Source: DASWJZ01 sp963846475
Lineage (GTDB): Bacteria > Pseudomonadota > Alphaproteobacteria > Rhizobiales > Afifellaceae
Direction: 5' to 3'
Length of the DNA: 64,000 bases
NCBI GenBank assembly: GCA_963846475.1
Contig: CAWJVZ010000004.1
Coordinates: 4,092,001 to 4,156,000 of the forward strand
Shown: in pieces, positions 26,807 to 36,424 of the stretch
Layout: each line of letters begins with the position of its first letter
Numbering within the stretch: the stretch's first letter is position 1
Notes under the pieces: generated by a model
Seen by the model: only the letters and a program-made list of their open reading frames with translations
Database searches by the model: none
Told to the model about the DNA's origin: nothing
Made by a program: the position numbers and the translations under genes

Positions 26807-28264
26807 ATGCTGCAGAAATCCCATCATTTGAAGCGCGAGGGCAATCTCATCGGCGGCCAGTGGGTGGGCGCCGAATCCGGCAAGACGATCGAGGTCGTCA
26901 ATCCGGCGACCGGCGAGGCTATCGGCGCCGTGCCGAATTCCGGCCGGGCGGAGACGCGGCGCGCCATCGCCGCCGCTGCGGAAGCGTTCGAGACGTTCCG
27001 CAAGACAACGGCGCAGGAGCGGGCCAAATGGCTCCGCGACCTGCACGACGCCATTCTCGGCCACCAGGATGCGCTCGCCGAGCTGCTCACGCTGGAGCAG
27101 GGCAAGCCGCTCGCCGAAGCCAAGGCGGAGGTCGGCATGAGCGCGGCCTATGTGCTGTGGTTCGCCGAGGAGGCGCGGCGGACCTATGGCGACGTGGTGC
27201 CTTCGCCCTGGCGCGACCGTAAAATCCTCGTAACCAAGGAGCCGGTGGGTGTCGTGGCGGCGATCACCCCATGGAATTTCCCTTCCTCCATGCTGGCGCG
27301 GAAGATCGGCCCGGCGCTCGCCGCCGGCTGCACGGTGGTTGCCAAGCCAGCGTCGCAGACGCCCTTTTCGGGCCTCGCCTGGGGCGCGCTGGCCGAGGAG
27401 GCCGGCATTCCGCCGGGCGTCGTCAACATCGTTACCGGATCGGCGCGCGAGATCGGCCTGGAGATGACGGAGAATTCTCTGGTGCGGAAAATCACCTTCA
27501 CCGGCTCCACCGAGGTCGGCAAGCTGCTCCTGAAGCAGGCGGCAGGCACGGTGAAGAAGGTATCGATGGAGCTCGGCGGCAATGCGCCCTTCCTGGTCTT
27601 CGACGACGCCGACCTCGACCGCGCCGTCGAGGGCGCCATGGCCGCCAAATACCGCAATGCCGGCCAGACCTGCGTCTGCTCCAACCGTTTTTATGTGCAG
27701 GCAGGCATCTACGACGCCTTCGTCGAAAAGCTCGCAGCGGCGTCGCGCGGCCTCAAGCTCGGCTCCGGCCTGGAGGAGGGCATCCAGCAGGGGCCGCTGA
27801 TCGACGACAAGGCGGTGGAGAAGGTGGAGGAGCTGATCGCCGACGCGGAGGCGAAGGGCGGCCGCATCGTCACCGGCGGCCGTCGCCATGCGCTGGGCCA
27901 CACCTTCTTCGAGCCGACGGTGATCGCCGGCGCGACGCAGAATATGCGCTTCTCCAAGGAGGAGATTTTTGGGCCGGTGGCGCCGGTCTTCCGCTTCGAG
28001 AGCGAAGGCGAGGCGATCCGCCTGGCCAACGAGACGGAGTTCGGCCTGGCCTGCTACTTCTACACAAAGGATCTCGGCCGCGCCTTCCGGGTCGCGGAGG
28101 AGCTCAAATACGGCATGGTCGGCATCAACGAAGGCCTGATCACCACCGAGGTCGCTCCCTTCGGCGGCGTCAAGGAATCGGGCCTCGGCCGCGAGGGCTC
28201 ATACCACGGCATCGAGGACTATCTCGACGTCAAATATCTTTCGGTCGGCGGTCTCGGCGCCTAG
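26807..28264 (+). CDS. gabD: NAD(P)-dependent succinate-semialdehyde dehydrogenase
   Basis: A 485-residue aldehyde dehydrogenase of the GabD branch. PWNFPSSMLARKIGPALAAG, the Glu motif MELGGNAPFLV and the catalytic Cys in NAGQTCVCSNR are intact; the C-terminal PFGGVKESGLGREGS is standard. It oxidises succinate semialdehyde to succinate. The ATG at 26807 follows CAAGGAGAACGCG, far better supported than the long upstream extension of the frame, which is antisense to the RraA-like gene. Confidence 0.92.
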   Translation: MLQKSHHLKREGNLIGGQWVGAESGKTIEVVNPATGEAIGAVPNSGRAETRRAIAAAAEAFETFRKTTAQERAKWLRDLHDAILGHQDALAELLTLEQGKPLAEAKAEVGMSAAYVLWFAEEARRTYGDVVPSPWRDRKILVTKEPVGVVAAITPWNFPSSMLARKIGPALAAGCTVVAKPASQTPFSGLAWGALAEEAGIPPGVVNIVTGSAREIGLEMTENSLVRKITFTGSTEVGKLLLKQAAGTVKKVSMELGGNAPFLVFDDADLDRAVEGAMAAKYRNAGQTCVCSNRFYVQAGIYDAFVEKLAAASRGLKLGSGLEEGIQQGPLIDDKAVEKVEELIADAEAKGGRIVTGGRRHALGHTFFEPTVIAGATQNMRFSKEEIFGPVAPVFRFESEGEAIRLANETEFGLACYFYTKDLGRAFRVAEELKYGMVGINEGLITTEVAPFGGVKESGLGREGSYHGIEDYLDVKYLSVGGLGA

Positions 28265-28285
28265 CCGGAACAATCCTCAGGCTGC

Positions 28286-29335
28286 CTAAAGCCATTTGCT
28301 GCGGCGAAAGCGCCAGTAGAGGATGGCGCACGTGGCCAGAATCGCCGCGACCACGACGACGTAGCCGTAGCGCCATTGCAGCTCCGGCATGTAGCTGAAA
28401 TTCATGCCGTAGATACCCGCCACGGCCGTCGGCACGGCCAAAATGGCCGCCCAGGCGGCCAGCCGCCTCGTGATGACGTTCTGCTGGGCCTGGCTCATCA
28501 TCAGGCTCGCCTCGAAGGCGAAGGCGAGCACCTCGCGCAGCGCATCGATCTGCTCCTGCACCCGTTTTACGTGGTCGGTCACGTCGCGGAAGAGCGGCTG
28601 CATCGGCAGGTCGATCGGCAGCACCTCGGCGTGCTCCAGCCGCCGGCAGACCTCGACGAGCGGCGTGACGGCGTTGCGCAGGCGCAGCAGATCGCGGCGG
28701 AGCAGATAGAGCCGCTCCACCTCCGGCTGGGTCAGCGCGCCGGCGAGCACGCGATCCTCCAGCTCGTCGACTTCCGCCTGCACGGTCTCCAGCACCGGCA
28801 CGTAATTGTCGACGATGAAGTCGAGGATGGCATAGAGGATGTAATCCTCGCCGTGCGACAGCGTCGCCGGGCAGGCCTCGCTCCGCTCGCGCACCGCGGA
28901 ATAGGAGCTCGAGGCGCCGTGGCGCACCGACACCACATAGCCGCGTCCGACGAAGAGATGCGTCTCGCCGAAGGCGATGCGGTTCTCCACCATCTGCGCG
29001 GTGCGCGCGACGATGAAGAGCGCGCGACCGTACTGCTCCAGCTTGGGCCGCTGATGCGCCTTGCCGGCGTCCTCGATGGCCAGCGGATGCAGGTCGAATT
29101 GCACCTGCACGCGGCTAAGCAGCTCCTGGCTCGGCTCCAGGAGCCCGATCCATACGACGTGGCCGGGCCGCCGCGCCCAGTCTCCGGCGGCCTCGATGGC
29201 GACGTCCGCGATGCGCTGGCCGCCGACATAGACGCTGGAGGCGACCACGCCGGGTTCGTCGTGAAACGATTGGCTAACGACCGGGTGTGCCGCCGCGTCG
29301 CCCGCATGCCTCTGCTGGATAGGGCTGACGGACAT
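28286..29335 (-). CDS. corA: CorA family magnesium/cobalt transporter
   Basis: A 349-residue CorA. A long soluble N-terminal domain with helices is followed by two C-terminal membrane segments; the first ends in the selectivity motif YGMNF and the last tail is basic (RFRRSKWL). The protein forms a pentameric divalent-cation channel in the inner membrane. It is convergent with gabD with 21 bases between. Confidence 0.93.
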   Translation of the reverse strand: MSVSPIQQRHAGDAAAHPVVSQSFHDEPGVVASSVYVGGQRIADVAIEAAGDWARRPGHVVWIGLLEPSQELLSRVQVQFDLHPLAIEDAGKAHQRPKLEQYGRALFIVARTAQMVENRIAFGETHLFVGRGYVVSVRHGASSSYSAVRERSEACPATLSHGEDYILYAILDFIVDNYVPVLETVQAEVDELEDRVLAGALTQPEVERLYLLRRDLLRLRNAVTPLVEVCRRLEHAEVLPIDLPMQPLFRDVTDHVKRVQEQIDALREVLAFAFEASLMMSQAQQNVITRRLAAWAAILAVPTAVAGIYGMNFSYMPELQWRYGYVVVVAAILATCAILYWRFRRSKWL

Positions 29336-29499
29336 GACACCACCTCGCAGCTGTCGCGGAGCGTGGCAGGGGCGGCGGGAACCGTCAATGCCGCCAAGGG
29401 GAGGGCGAGCGAGCCGCCCGGCGCGGTCGCGCCGTTGAGGGTGGCCGCATTTCGGCCGGCATCGGCTTTCAATCTGCGAGCCTGAAAAAGGAGATGGAA

Positions 29500-30105
29500 A
29501 TGACCCTTTCGCCGACCCACGGTCGCCGGATATTCCTGCAAGGGCTGGTCACGACCGGAATTGCCGGAGCGCTCTCCGGCTCGCCCCGCCGCGCCCTCGC
29601 GCAGACGCAGCTTTCGCCGACGCCGGCCTGCGACGACGGCGACGAGCCCACGCCTGAGCAGACCGAAGGCCCGTTCTTCACCCGGAACTCGCCGGAACGC
29701 AGCAAGCTGCGCGAGCCCGGCATGCCCGGCACTCCGATCGCGCTGGTCGGCACCGTGCTGACGCGATCCTGCCGGCCCGTGCCGGGGGCGCTGGTCGAGC
29801 TCTGGCACGCCGACGCTGCGGGGGTCTACGACAACGAGGGCTATCGCTGCAGAGGTCACATTTTTGCCGCGGCGGACGGCTCCTACAGGTTCGATACGAT
29901 CGTGCCCGGCCGCTATCCCAGCCGCACCCGGCATTTTCACGCGAAATACCAGGCGCCGGACCGGCCCGTGCTGACCACCCAGCTCTATTTCCCCGGCGAG
30001 CCCAACAACGACAGGGACGGCCTTTTCAGCCCCGAGCTCCTGGTGCAATTGTCGGATGGACCGGATCTTGTCGCCCGCTTCGACACGATCCTCGACATGG
30101 CGTGA
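29500..30105 (+). CDS. Tat-exported intradiol dioxygenase-like protein
   Basis: A ~201-residue protein with a twin-arginine signal (GRRIFLQGLVTTGIAGALSG, cleavage near ALAQ). The mature part is an intradiol ring-cleavage dioxygenase fold: TEGPFF, LVELWHADAAGVYDN, and the Fe-ligand region with Tyr in GRYPSRTRHFHAKY, giving the Tyr/His/His set. Such exported proteins are shorter relatives of protocatechuate 3,4-dioxygenase. Start 29500 is six bases after AAAGGAG; the ATG at 29494 is too close to it. It is followed by an exported MBL protein. Confidence 0.87.
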   Translation: MTLSPTHGRRIFLQGLVTTGIAGALSGSPRRALAQTQLSPTPACDDGDEPTPEQTEGPFFTRNSPERSKLREPGMPGTPIALVGTVLTRSCRPVPGALVELWHADAAGVYDNEGYRCRGHIFAAADGSYRFDTIVPGRYPSRTRHFHAKYQAPDRPVLTTQLYFPGEPNNDRDGLFSPELLVQLSDGPDLVARFDTILDMA

Positions 30106-30143
30106 TTTCCGCGGCGGCCTGAAATGATGGAGGGCCATTCCCG

Positions 30144-30971
30144 ATGATCGAACGACGCCTTCTCATCGGCACCGCCTCCCTGCTCGCCTGGTCTCTTCTG
30201 AGCGCCGGCCCCGCCGCCGCGCAGGGGGTGGCAAGCCGGTGTCTGGCGATCGCACAATCGATCCCAGACATCGTGCCGGTCGCCTACATCCCCGTTCAGG
30301 AGCGGCTCGCGCCGGTCGCCGCCGAGGAGGTCAACATCCGCTTCGTCGGGCACTCGACCTTTTTGATCACCAGCCCCGACGGCGTGACGGTCGCTACCGA
30401 CTACAACGGCTACGCCGGAGCGGGCGTGATTCCCCGCATCGTGACGATGAACCGGGCACACACGACCCACTACACCGACACGCCGGATCCCGGCATCGAG
30501 CACGTGCTGCGCGGCTGGAACCCGGAAGGCGGGCCGGCCGAGCATTATTTGGAAGTGGACGATGTGCTCATCCGCAACGTGCCGACCGACATCCGCTTCG
30601 GCGGTGGCGCAATACCCGACGCCAATTCCATCTTCATCTTCGAGACGGCGCGCCTCTGCATCGGCCATCTCGGGCATCTGCATCATGTGCTTGCGGCCGA
30701 GGATCTCAACTGGATCGGCCAGCTCGACATTGTCATGGTGCCGGTCGACGGCTCCTACACGATGGACCAGGATTCGATGGTGGAGACGCTGCAGGTCGTG
30801 AAGGCGCGTCTGATCCTCCCCATGCACTATTTCGGCCAGGCTACGCTGTCGCGCTTCCTCGCCCGCCTCGGGCAGGATTTCGAGGTGGAGCTCAACGGCG
30901 AGGCGGAGATCACCGTTTCGGTCGCCACCCTGCCGCAATCGCCGACGGTTCTGGTCCTCCCCGGTTTTTGA
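30144..30971 (+). CDS. Exported MBL-fold hydrolase
   Basis: A 275-residue protein with an N-terminal signal peptide (LLIGTASLLAWSLLSAGPAAA) and a UlaG/L-ascorbate-lactonase-like MBL domain: RFVGHSTFLITSPDGVTVATDY, a variant metal loop NRAHTTHYTD and the later GHLGHLHHVL and LPMHYFG histidines. The lack of an exact HxHxDH means the metal site is a variant. It follows the dioxygenase by 38 bases with a GGAGGG ribosome site, so the two are probably co-expressed; substrate unknown. Confidence 0.82.
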   Translation: MIERRLLIGTASLLAWSLLSAGPAAAQGVASRCLAIAQSIPDIVPVAYIPVQERLAPVAAEEVNIRFVGHSTFLITSPDGVTVATDYNGYAGAGVIPRIVTMNRAHTTHYTDTPDPGIEHVLRGWNPEGGPAEHYLEVDDVLIRNVPTDIRFGGGAIPDANSIFIFETARLCIGHLGHLHHVLAAEDLNWIGQLDIVMVPVDGSYTMDQDSMVETLQVVKARLILPMHYFGQATLSRFLARLGQDFEVELNGEAEITVSVATLPQSPTVLVLPGF

Positions 30972-30995
30972 GAGGCGGCCACCTGCCCCGCTGCT

Positions 30996-31808
30996 TCAGG
31001 AATAGATCAGGGTCCCGACCGGCTCGCCGGCGAGCGCTCGGGTCAGATTGCCGGGAACAAGCCCGTTGATCAGGCGTACGCTCCGGGCGAGCTTGGCGCG
31101 GGTGAGGAGGTCCAGCACGACCGGCTCGATCGGCAGCGTCGCTAAGCGCATCTCGATCAGATCTGCAGCCCGGATCTTCGGAATGAACTCCGCGTCCGGA
31201 TGCGTCTTCGGGTCGGCCGTGTAGAGGCCGTCCACATCCTTCAGCAGGATGATGGAGCGCGCGCCGAACACTTCGCCGACGAGATAGGACCCCGCGTCGC
31301 TGCCGTGCGGCGGGATTTTTCCGACCGCCGGGGGATGCTCCCACAGATCGTAGGGCGGGATGCCGTTGAACACCGCGCCGCGCGCCGCGGCCAGCATGGC
31401 CGGCAGCAGCTGCACGATGAACGGCGCCTCAAGATAGACAAAGCCATGATTGGCCAGGAGGCAGGACACCATATAGGCGTTCTGCGCCGAGGATTTAGCG
31501 GCGAGCGTCGCCAGCGCGCCGGTCGGCAGGCCGAGGTCGAGCCCGACCGAGAGGATGTGCCGGGCGCGCACGCCCGGCCCGACCCCGATCACCTGCGTAT
31601 GCTCGTCCTGGTTGGCAACGATCTCATCGAGGAGCGGCAGCACCGCAGTGTGGCCGCGGTCCATGAGCGACAGCCCGCCGATCTGGATGACGTTCAGGTT
31701 GGGCAGGATGGCGCGGACCGGCGCCTCCGTGCCGGCGATGACCTCTTTGTCCATCAGCGATTCGCGCATCAGCGACGACACGACGTGCTTGGCGCCTGCA
31801 TCGTTCAT
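30996..31808 (-). CDS. mosA: Molybdenum storage protein alpha-like subunit (amino acid kinase fold)
   Basis: A 270-residue UMP-kinase-like protein. KHVVSSLMRESLMDKEV at the start, VIQIGGLSLMDRG, VGPGVRARHILSVGLDLGLP and the tail INGLVPGNLTRALAGE correspond to the alpha subunit of the Azotobacter MoSto protein, which packs molybdate as polyoxometalate clusters using ATP. The start ATG (31806-31808) overlaps the mosB stop (ATGA), so the heteromeric partners are co-translated. Assignment rests on remembered family sequence; a different metal or a regulatory kinase-like role remains possible. Confidence 0.82.
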   Translation of the reverse strand: MNDAGAKHVVSSLMRESLMDKEVIAGTEAPVRAILPNLNVIQIGGLSLMDRGHTAVLPLLDEIVANQDEHTQVIGVGPGVRARHILSVGLDLGLPTGALATLAAKSSAQNAYMVSCLLANHGFVYLEAPFIVQLLPAMLAAARGAVFNGIPPYDLWEHPPAVGKIPPHGSDAGSYLVGEVFGARSIILLKDVDGLYTADPKTHPDAEFIPKIRAADLIEMRLATLPIEPVVLDLLTRAKLARSVRLINGLVPGNLTRALAGEPVGTLIYS

Positions 31809-32657
31809 GCCGCTGTCTCCGGTGCGAATTCGGCGTTGTAGATGATCGTGCCGACGGGCTCGCCGTCCAGGGCCGCGCTGAGCTGGCCGGGCTTCAGGCC
31901 GTTGACGAACTGGATTTCCTTGATGTGGCGCGCATTCAGCATGAGCTCCAGGACGGCGCGCTCGACGACGAGGTCGTTCAGGTCGCGCGCCAGGAGATCC
32001 TGCACGCTGATGCGCGGGATGTGCTCGGCCTTCGGGTCCTTCTTGGGATCGGCGGTGTAGAGCCCGTCCTCGTCCTTGACGTAGATCATCTTTCGGGCGC
32101 CGAAAACTTCGGCAATCAGGAAGCAGCCGGTATCGGTGCGCTGCGGCGGGATGCGTCCGAGGCCCGGATTGGCCTCCCACAGCTTGTAGGGCGGCATGCC
32201 CTGGCAGATCACCGCGCCGCGTTCCATCAGGTAATGCGGCAGCGAGGCGAAGCCTTCCGGCTCGAGGAAGGCGATGCCGTGCTTGGCGAGCAGGTACTGC
32301 AGCATCTGCGCGTTCTGCCAGGCGACGGCGGTGCCGAGCACCGTCAGCACGCCGACCGGCAGGCCGAGGTCGATCGCCAGGCTGTAGACGTGGCGGGCGC
32401 GCGTGCCGGCGCCGGTGCCGAGGATCATCTTGTGGCGGGAAAGATTGCGCGACGATCTCGTCGACGACCGGGCCGACGGCGCTGCGGCCGCGGTCCATGA
32501 TGCTCTGGCCGCCGATCTTCACGACGTTCACCCAGGGCAGGATGGCGAAATTCGGCGTTGCCTCGGTGGCGGCCTGCAGCGCGGCGTCGCTGAGCGAGCC
32601 GCCCACCAGCCGCCGCCCGAGGTCGGTCAGCGGGGCATCCGGGGTGATCTCCTGCAT
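31805..32657 (-). CDS. mosB: Molybdenum storage protein beta-like subunit (frameshifted)
   Basis: A repaired protein of ~283 residues matching the MoSto beta subunit: ILPWVNVVKIGGQSIMDRG, ILGTGAGTRARHVYSLAIDLG, GMPPYKLWEANPGLGRIPP and VKDEDGLYTADPKKDPKAEHIP. The first ~70 residues are in another frame; one extra base at about 32440-32446 (in AAAGATTG) separates PVVDEIVAQ from LSRHKMILGTG. Unrepaired, the upstream frame runs on into mosA, giving an artificial 553-residue reading. It begins one base before the end of the upstream methyltransferase gene region, so the three form an operon. Confidence 0.82.
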
Positions 32658-32658
32658 G

Positions 32659-33447
32659 TCAGCGACGCGCCTCCTCGCCGAACCGGAAAATTCTCAGCTC
32701 GAATTGATGCCGTTCGGCGGACACGCTGTCGAGCGAGCGGAATGTTTCCGCCGCCCAGGCGGCAAGCTTCTGCAGGGCCTCGTCTTTGACCGGCTCAGGC
32801 AGTTTAGCGAAGCGGGCACCGGTGCGGTGGCGCTCCAGGAAGCCGCGCGGCGTCCGCTCTGCCGTCCAGTACGCCGCAACGATGCGGCTGCTCTCCGCCG
32901 CCTCCGCCTGCAGCCAGCGCTCCGCCTCCTCGCGCGTGTTCCCTGCGCGGGCGGCGACGCCCATCTCATCGAGGATCAGCGCGAGACGCTGCTTCATTGC
33001 GGCGTCCACGCCTTCCGCCGGAGCCACCGACCGCCCGAGGATCAGCGCACCGGCGGGCTGCAGCACGCGGCGCGCTTCGGCCAGCACGGCGCGCCATTGC
33101 CGCATCCCGCCGAAGACCTGGATCAGCATCACGGCATCGAAAGTCGCGGCGCAAAAGGGCAGGCGCCGTCCGTCCGCCTGAGCAAGGAGCGGCCTGCGCA
33201 TGGCTTCAATGCTGGCCCGCCCGGCGAACTCGGATAGCATCCCAAACGAAAGATCCATGCCGACGTAGTCGTCGCTGGCCGCCGCGAAAGAAAGGCCAAT
33301 CCGCCCGGTGCCGGCACCAAGGTCGAGGATGCGCGGTCGGGACGGCTCGAGCGCACCGAGGATTGTCGCCCGGATCGCTCCCGCAACCCCCTCCGGCAGG
33401 GCGCGATGCCGATCGAAGCTCGGCGCCGTAGCGTCGTAGGCCGACAT
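32659..33447 (-). CDS. Class I SAM-dependent methyltransferase
   Basis: A 262-residue methyltransferase with motif I ILDLGAGTGRIGLSFA, an acidic motif II in VGMDLSFGML and the post-motif AATFDAVMLIQVF ... AEARRVLQPAGALIL. The C-terminal region is rich in Trp and Arg and unassigned. I start it at MSAYDATAPSF (33447); the frame is open 45 bases further upstream. Its stop is directly followed by mosB. Substrate unknown; it is unclear whether it relates to molybdenum storage. Confidence 0.82.
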   Translation of the reverse strand: MSAYDATAPSFDRHRALPEGVAGAIRATILGALEPSRPRILDLGAGTGRIGLSFAAASDDYVGMDLSFGMLSEFAGRASIEAMRRPLLAQADGRRLPFCAATFDAVMLIQVFGGMRQWRAVLAEARRVLQPAGALILGRSVAPAEGVDAAMKQRLALILDEMGVAARAGNTREEAERWLQAEAAESSRIVAAYWTAERTPRGFLERHRTGARFAKLPEPVKDEALQKLAAWAAETFRSLDSVSAERHQFELRIFRFGEEARR

Positions 33448-33576
33448 CGCGCTGCCGGTCCGTCCCCCATCAGAGCCGGTCGCGGGCGCCAAAGCCAGCG
33501 GCGTCAGGATGGGTTCGCGGAAATACGGGGTGTCCGCCCGCGCGGGAATCCCGGGCGAGGGCGGGCACGCGTTTCG

Positions 33577-35961
33577 CTAGTGATGCGATACCGGCGGCAG
33601 AAATGGCGTGACCTCCACCACCGTCATCATGCCGCGGTCCTCATGCGCCAGGATGTGGCAATGGATGACGTACCAGCCCGGATAATCGACGAAGCGGCTG
33701 CGCATCTTGAAGTGGCCGGGGATGACTACCCCGCCTGCCTTTTTCCCGGACGGGATAGGAAAGACATCCCACCAAATCTGGTCAGGCTGCTCCACATTGT
33801 GGCAATCGACCCAAGTCTCCGGTCTGGTCGTGTCCAAAAGGCACTGCAGATCCGGCAGGGTGACAGCGGTCTTGTCGTTGATAACGTATTTGAGCAGCGG
33901 CTTATTGTCCGTACCCAGCAACGGCTTGCCGGCGGCGTCGACGAGGATTTCGTTTGGATCGAACACCTCGACAACCTGGAACGGGTTGATGTGGATGTGG
34001 AAGGGATGGTCGATCGGCGGGCCGACGGTGCGGTTCTCCACGGTCCATTCCTCGGCCTTGTTCAGCCGCACCAGCTGACCGATCGTATCGTCGAACTGCT
34101 TGCCGTCGATCGTGTGATGACCGAACGGCTTGGTCTCGAACGTGATGACCCGCGAGTTCCTGATCTCGGCGTCGGTGATGTCCGCCAGAAACGGCGGGAA
34201 GGAAGGCGCGTGAGCGAGCATCGGCATGTCCAGCGGATCGCCGGAAACCTGGACCGACATCAGCGGCACTTTAAGGGCGGTCAGCAGGTCACTGGAGGCG
34301 ACGGAATGCTGAACCAGGACGGGATAGGGCTCGGCCTGAGGAGAAAGCGGCGCCTTGACCAATAGGTCCACGCGGTTGCCGGCAGCCATCAGGAAGGACA
34401 GATTCTCGTTGAACGGGCTCGTATAGTTCGCCTCGTTGAATTGGACGCCATCCTGCGCGAGCTGCTTCCATTGGAAGCCGGCGGCCGGGTCGAACCCGAC
34501 AAAGAAGGCGCCGCTCCGCGACGATGTATTGATGATGCGCCACAATTGGACCTCGCCAGGCCGCATCGACAGCAGCGGATTGAGGCGGCCGTTCACCGAG
34601 AAATCCTCGCCCTTGTCGGCCCGCCCGTTTTGGCCCCGCTCCGCGTTCGGCCGTACGCCGATCTGATTGATCACCAGCACCGGCTGGGTGCGCGTCCAGT
34701 TCTCGCCATAGACCGCATTCAGATCGTCGTCATATTCGCCTTCGATGATCAAGGCGCCGGTCAAGCCGTTGGAAACGTTGATGGCCGTCGAGCCGTGCTT
34801 GTGCGCGTGGTACCAATGCGTGCCCGGCGCCTGGCCCATCAGCAAGGGTCGGCCAATATCCATCGGAAGCTCGGTCGTCAGTCCGGCATGTGCGTGGCTG
34901 GTCGGGTTCTGCGGCGGCGGCCAAACTGCCTCCGTATATTCCGGCAGCCGGAAGCAATAGGGGTAGGCGCCGATATAGTACTGCGGCCATAAATCTGCAT
35001 CGATCTGCTTCTGATTGGGCGGCCAGATCTGTTGCGCCGGGGGCACCATCGCGTCGTAGGCGAGCAGAAGCTGCTTCTGCTCGTCGGTCCAGTCGGTCGG
35101 AAGATCGCTCCAGACCTTTGGCCATTCGAGCAGGACATCTTCCTTCAAATGCTCCGCGCAGTTCTTGAAAAATTCCGTGAACGGAGCGGCGACGCTTTCC
35201 GCCGTGACGACGGGATCGTTGGTGGTGGCATCGCGCAACGACGGGCGCACCTGGAGGAAGACGTTGTCGCCGGTCGTATTCGGATTGGTGTGGGTCCCGT
35301 GGAAATGGATATTCGCGGTGCTCGATCCATGGAAGCAATTGGGAAACGTGTCCGGGCCGGCACCAAAAGAGGGATTGTCCGGATAAAATCCGGGGACCTC
35401 GTCGCAGCCCGTTCCGATGCCGCGCTCGCCGCGGTCGATATTCACGCCGAAATTGTTCGGGTCGATCTGGTTCAGAAAGGTCAGCTGCACGATGTCGCCG
35501 AGGCGAGCCCGCAGCGTGGGACCCGGCAGCGGGTCCGGATAATCCGGAAGCGAATCCGGCCCAGGGACGACGTCCGGACCCGCGCCGATGCCCTGGAAGG
35601 TACGAACGAATTGCGGTTCGCACCGGTATACAGAGGATTCGCCAGGTTTCTTCTGCGGTGGCCACCTGAATGCCAGGCGTTGCTGCTGATCCTTGAGCAG
35701 GATCGTGCCCTGCAAGAAGCCGTTGCTTGAAATGAACTCGGGAATCTTCACCAGCGGCTGCAGCGTCGGCAGGCACGGCAGCAGGCCTATTTGGTTCGGG
35801 TCCTGTGCGCGTGATGCTGTCGGGTGCATCAGGACGAGCGCGACGGAGGCCGACACGCCGGCCAGCCAGGCGTGCCGAAGGGCGAGGCGCCGAGGATGAC
35901 CGTCTGACAACGGCCTCATGAGATGCGGGCTTAGGGAGAGCTCAGCAGCATGAAGGGACAT
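33577..35961 (-). CDS. Exported multicopper oxidase
   Basis: A 794-residue multicopper oxidase, long for the family. After a leader with a hydrophobic stretch (AWLAGVSASVALVLMH, then ASRAQ) the four copper-site motifs appear in order: HFHGTHTNPN, HWYHAHKHGST, HPFHIHINPFQ and HCHILAHEDRGMM, including the Cys and axial Met of type 1 copper. Start ATG 35961 follows GAGGAGGATGCG. It probably oxidises a metal or organic substrate in the periplasm, and lies beside two cupredoxin genes that could exchange electrons with it. Confidence 0.9.
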   Translation of the reverse strand: MSLHAAELSLSPHLMRPLSDGHPRRLALRHAWLAGVSASVALVLMHPTASRAQDPNQIGLLPCLPTLQPLVKIPEFISSNGFLQGTILLKDQQQRLAFRWPPQKKPGESSVYRCEPQFVRTFQGIGAGPDVVPGPDSLPDYPDPLPGPTLRARLGDIVQLTFLNQIDPNNFGVNIDRGERGIGTGCDEVPGFYPDNPSFGAGPDTFPNCFHGSSTANIHFHGTHTNPNTTGDNVFLQVRPSLRDATTNDPVVTAESVAAPFTEFFKNCAEHLKEDVLLEWPKVWSDLPTDWTDEQKQLLLAYDAMVPPAQQIWPPNQKQIDADLWPQYYIGAYPYCFRLPEYTEAVWPPPQNPTSHAHAGLTTELPMDIGRPLLMGQAPGTHWYHAHKHGSTAINVSNGLTGALIIEGEYDDDLNAVYGENWTRTQPVLVINQIGVRPNAERGQNGRADKGEDFSVNGRLNPLLSMRPGEVQLWRIINTSSRSGAFFVGFDPAAGFQWKQLAQDGVQFNEANYTSPFNENLSFLMAAGNRVDLLVKAPLSPQAEPYPVLVQHSVASSDLLTALKVPLMSVQVSGDPLDMPMLAHAPSFPPFLADITDAEIRNSRVITFETKPFGHHTIDGKQFDDTIGQLVRLNKAEEWTVENRTVGPPIDHPFHIHINPFQVVEVFDPNEILVDAAGKPLLGTDNKPLLKYVINDKTAVTLPDLQCLLDTTRPETWVDCHNVEQPDQIWWDVFPIPSGKKAGGVVIPGHFKMRSRFVDYPGWYVIHCHILAHEDRGMMTVVEVTPFLPPVSHH

Positions 35962-36049
35962 CGCATCCTCCTCGTGTTCATCTCGATCGAATGGTGACGA
36001 CCTGCGCCGTCGCGCATTGGCAAGCCTCAGTGCGCCATTGCGGCCCTGA

Positions 36050-36424
36050 TTAACCTGACGGAGTTGGCCTGATGGTAATCGTGCCGTGCTCTTCGGGATG
36101 AAGCTTGCAGTAATAGTAAATGGTGCTGCCGAAGTCAGTCGAGCCGGCCTCAGGAATGTTGAAGATGACATCCGATGGCTGGTGCGGCGGAATCTGCCCG
36201 GACAGGTACGTCATGAGCTCCTTCGAAACCTTGCTCTCGTCCCATGGCTGGAACGTTTCGTCGGTGGGCCACGGCCAATGGTCCTGGTCGGTCGTGTTGT
36301 TCCAGGTGACGCTGTCGTCTTCGAAGGTTTTCAATGGACCGCCCGGGCTGCCCCCCGGCTGGACGGGGACGAAGGCTGCGGAGCCGCTTCCGGTATCCTC
36401 GATTCTGATGAGCCAGTCCGCCAT
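36050..36424 (-). CDS. Single-domain cupredoxin-like protein
   Basis: A 124-residue protein with the blue-copper fold pattern: VTWNNTTDQDH supplies the first His and YYYCKLHPEEHG the Cys and second His. At the position of the axial Met (CxxHxxM) there is Glu, with His next, so copper coordination would be unusual or absent. No signal peptide is present at ATG 36424, which follows GGGGAGGCGTCAA. It sits between the multicopper oxidase and the tandem cupredoxin genes on the same strand. Confidence 0.75.
   Translation of the reverse strand: MADWLIRIEDTGSGSAAFVPVQPGGSPGGPLKTFEDDSVTWNNTTDQDHWPWPTDETFQPWDESKVSKELMTYLSGQIPPHQPSDVIFNIPEAGSTDFGSTIYYYCKLHPEEHGTITIRPTPSG

Noticed and set aside
30996..32657. 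A 553-codon reading joining mosB and mosA
   Set aside because: The central third is non-family, Arg-rich sequence in the wrong frame of mosB. Two separate genes with an ATGA overlap explain it.
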